From: Deltaproteobacteria bacterium
Lineage (GTDB): Bacteria; Bdellovibrionota; Bdellovibrionia; Bdellovibrionales; Bdellovibrionaceae
Assembly (NCBI GenBank): GCA_017302835.1
Contig: JAFLCC010000001.1
Coordinates: forward strand, 62,001 to 126,000
DNA length: 64,000 nucleotides
Direction of reading: 5' to 3'
A program made the position numbers and the translations under genes. This document shows positions 62,936-64,000 of the stretch, piece after piece. Under the pieces are notes generated by a model, which had not been told where the DNA came from, did no database searches, and saw only the letters and a program-made list of their open reading frames with translations. The stretch's first letter is position 1; each line of letters opens with the position of its first letter.

Positions 62936-63487
62936 TTAATTTTGAATTTTTGCTTTTGGATTGTTAACTTTTTCTAATACTTCCATCAAAGAATAGTCAT
63001 TTGTTTGACCATTTTCAAAAGTTAGATATAATTTATCGTTAGGTTGATCAATTTTAATATCCTTTACACTAGAATATGGTTTATTTTTTGCGTTTAACAA
63101 ATAAGCAAATTCGTTTGTTCTCGTTACGACAATCACCTCTCCAGATTGAGTTAAAGCAAACAACCGACCTTCCAATTGTTTAGTTTCCTTAAATTTTCCA
63201 AAAATATTTATTTTATTGTATTCACAAGCACGTGTGGTTGATCCAAAATCTGTTGTTAATGAAACTAAAGTATCATTATCTTTAAAAACAACTTTAGTTG
63301 AATATTTTGTTCCATCTTCTCTTTTTCCACCCTGTACAACAGAACAATCATGTCCAGCAGTTTGATAATTTGCCAAATTTGCTGCATAAGTTCCGCAAGC
63401 TTTGCTTACTTCTTTCATGCAAGTTTCAAACTTTGCAGCATTTGAAGAAGCTGCTACTAATAATAAAAGGGCCAACGTTTTTTTCAT
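62936..63487 (-). CDS. Small exported protein, unknown function
   Basis: A 183-residue protein with a signal peptide (KKTLALLLLVAASSNAAKFE), three Cys after it (ETCMKEVSKACGTYAAN; HDCSVV) and a beta-type body (KYSTKVVFKDNDTLVSLTTD; KDIKIDQPNDKLYLTFENGQ). GGAGAA before the ATG. Periplasmic, function not recognised; it lies alone, 75 bases past the convergent priA stop. Confidence 0.65.
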   Translation of the reverse strand: MKKTLALLLLVAASSNAAKFETCMKEVSKACGTYAANLANYQTAGHDCSVVQGGKREDGTKYSTKVVFKDNDTLVSLTTDFGSTTRACEYNKINIFGKFKETKQLEGRLFALTQSGEVIVVTRTNEFAYLLNAKNKPYSSVKDIKIDQPNDKLYLTFENGQTNDYSLMEVLEKVNNPKAKIQN

Positions 63488-63664
63488 ATTAAATTCTCCT
63501 TTGAATAATAAATAATTAAATTATTATTGTTGTTTGTTTTTTATTGTTTCAATGGGGGCATAATAGTTTTGAGTATAAAAAATTCCTACTGTAGACTTTT
63601 AGACAGTAATTTTTGCAAAATCGCTAAGTTTTATTATGACTTGATCTCTTAAGTATTAATAGAG

Positions 63665-64000
63665 ATGATGGTTTTTATGATTCAATGCCCTAAATGTGGT
63701 CTTCAAGTTACAGAGCTACAAACACTTGATCCTGAAACCATTTCTCAATTAAGTGCTGTTGGGGAAACGGTGACAACGTCCATTTGTATGGTTTGCGCCT
63801 CTGATCTGAGAAAAACCTTATCCTTAAGCAAGGGGGGTGTTCTTTTGGCCCAAGAGCGAGCCAAAGAACAATACCGCTTAGACTTATGGAAAAACAGAGT
63901 GACTCTCATTAAAAACGCCAGAATTTTATTAAATAATAAAAACTATTCACAGGCTGCAATCACTTATGAAAAGTATTTGAAAATTTTAGATATTGTTTTT
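63665..64000 (+). CDS. Zinc-ribbon protein with TPR-like part (5' end, cut by window)
   Basis: A frame from ATG 63665 (also ATG 63668 and 63677) still open at base 64000. It begins with a zinc-ribbon made of CPKCG (residues about 8-12) and CMVC (about 41-44), then a helical segment (LWKNRVTLIKNARILLNNKN, then SQAAITYEKYLKILDIVF) that starts like a TPR. Possibly a small regulatory or assembly protein; the rest is outside the window. Confidence 0.6.
   Translation, partial: MMVFMIQCPKCGLQVTELQTLDPETISQLSAVGETVTTSICMVCASDLRKTLSLSKGGVLLAQERAKEQYRLDLWKNRVTLIKNARILLNNKNYSQAAITYEKYLKILDIVF

Overview
The window is AT-rich bacterial chromosome from a Gram-negative organism, most likely a Bdellovibrio-like member of the Bdellovibrionota. 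The inference rests on the gene mix: many predicted lipoproteins and secreted proteins, a regulator resembling the TIGR02147 family, tandem DUF507 proteins, a sigma-54 activator, a DevBCA-like exporter, KamA, PBP1, clostripain-like and NucA-like hydrolases, and low GC content. No rRNA, tRNA, insertion sequence, prophage or CRISPR array was recognised. Genes are dense, often with 4-base start/stop overlaps or overlapping convergent 3' ends.

Layout. 1-745: 5' part of a BatE-like TPR/SH3 membrane protein. 0.9-7.3 kb: a tight operon for N-succinylated ornithine/arginine catabolism (aminotransferase, M20 deacylase, AstA, AstD), then MltG. 7.3-9.9 kb: ATPase, FtsX-type permease and periplasmic adaptor of an exporter. 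10-11 kb: a tiny secreted protein behind a sigma-54-type promoter, and a CheY-like protein with a small membrane partner. 11-16 kb: two envelope proteins of unknown function around KamA. 15.8-19.5 kb: a minus-strand run of two DUF507 genes, a GroES-domain protein with a long lysine-rich tail, a porin-like barrel and an Old Yellow Enzyme. 19.5-24.1 kb: class A PBP, then groES-groEL. 24-33 kb: lipoproteins, a regulator, a clostripain-like protease and an ABC-F ATPase. 33.5-35.3 kb: recA with a CinA C-terminal-type amidase gene upstream. 35.4-38 kb: a 129-bp inverted repeat, a lipoprotein and three tandem related small lipoproteins. 38-39 kb: a toxin-antitoxin-like pair with a perfect palindromic operator candidate. 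39-42.4 kb: secreted nuclease, NagZ and a periplasmic protein. 42.5-48 kb: a TadG-like protein, a decayed DUF4160/DUF2442 pair and two secreted proteins. 48-52 kb: S9 peptidase and a MurU/AmgK-like pair. 52-55 kb: a sigma-54 activator and a protein resembling an activator whose ATPase site has been lost. 55-63.5 kb: TonB-like protein, small basic protein, outer-membrane proteins, GalU and PriA. 63.7 kb to the end: start of a zinc-ribbon protein.

Cell-wall metabolism is well represented: MltG and PBP1 build or cut glycan strands, while NagZ and the AmgK/MurU-like pair fit recovery of muropeptide sugars. Protein quality control is represented by GroESL and the tailed GroES paralogue. Several intergenic regions share the motif TCTCATTTTGA: upstream of the sigma-54 activator gene, upstream of the sigma-54-type promoter near 10.1 kb, and upstream of the 14.2 kb gene. 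This suggests a small local regulon.

The least explained items are the lysine-tailed GroES, the pseudo-ATPase beside the sigma-54 activator, the shared operator-like motif, the three lipoprotein paralogues and the long inverted repeat. All functional calls come from reading the sequence; no database search was run.
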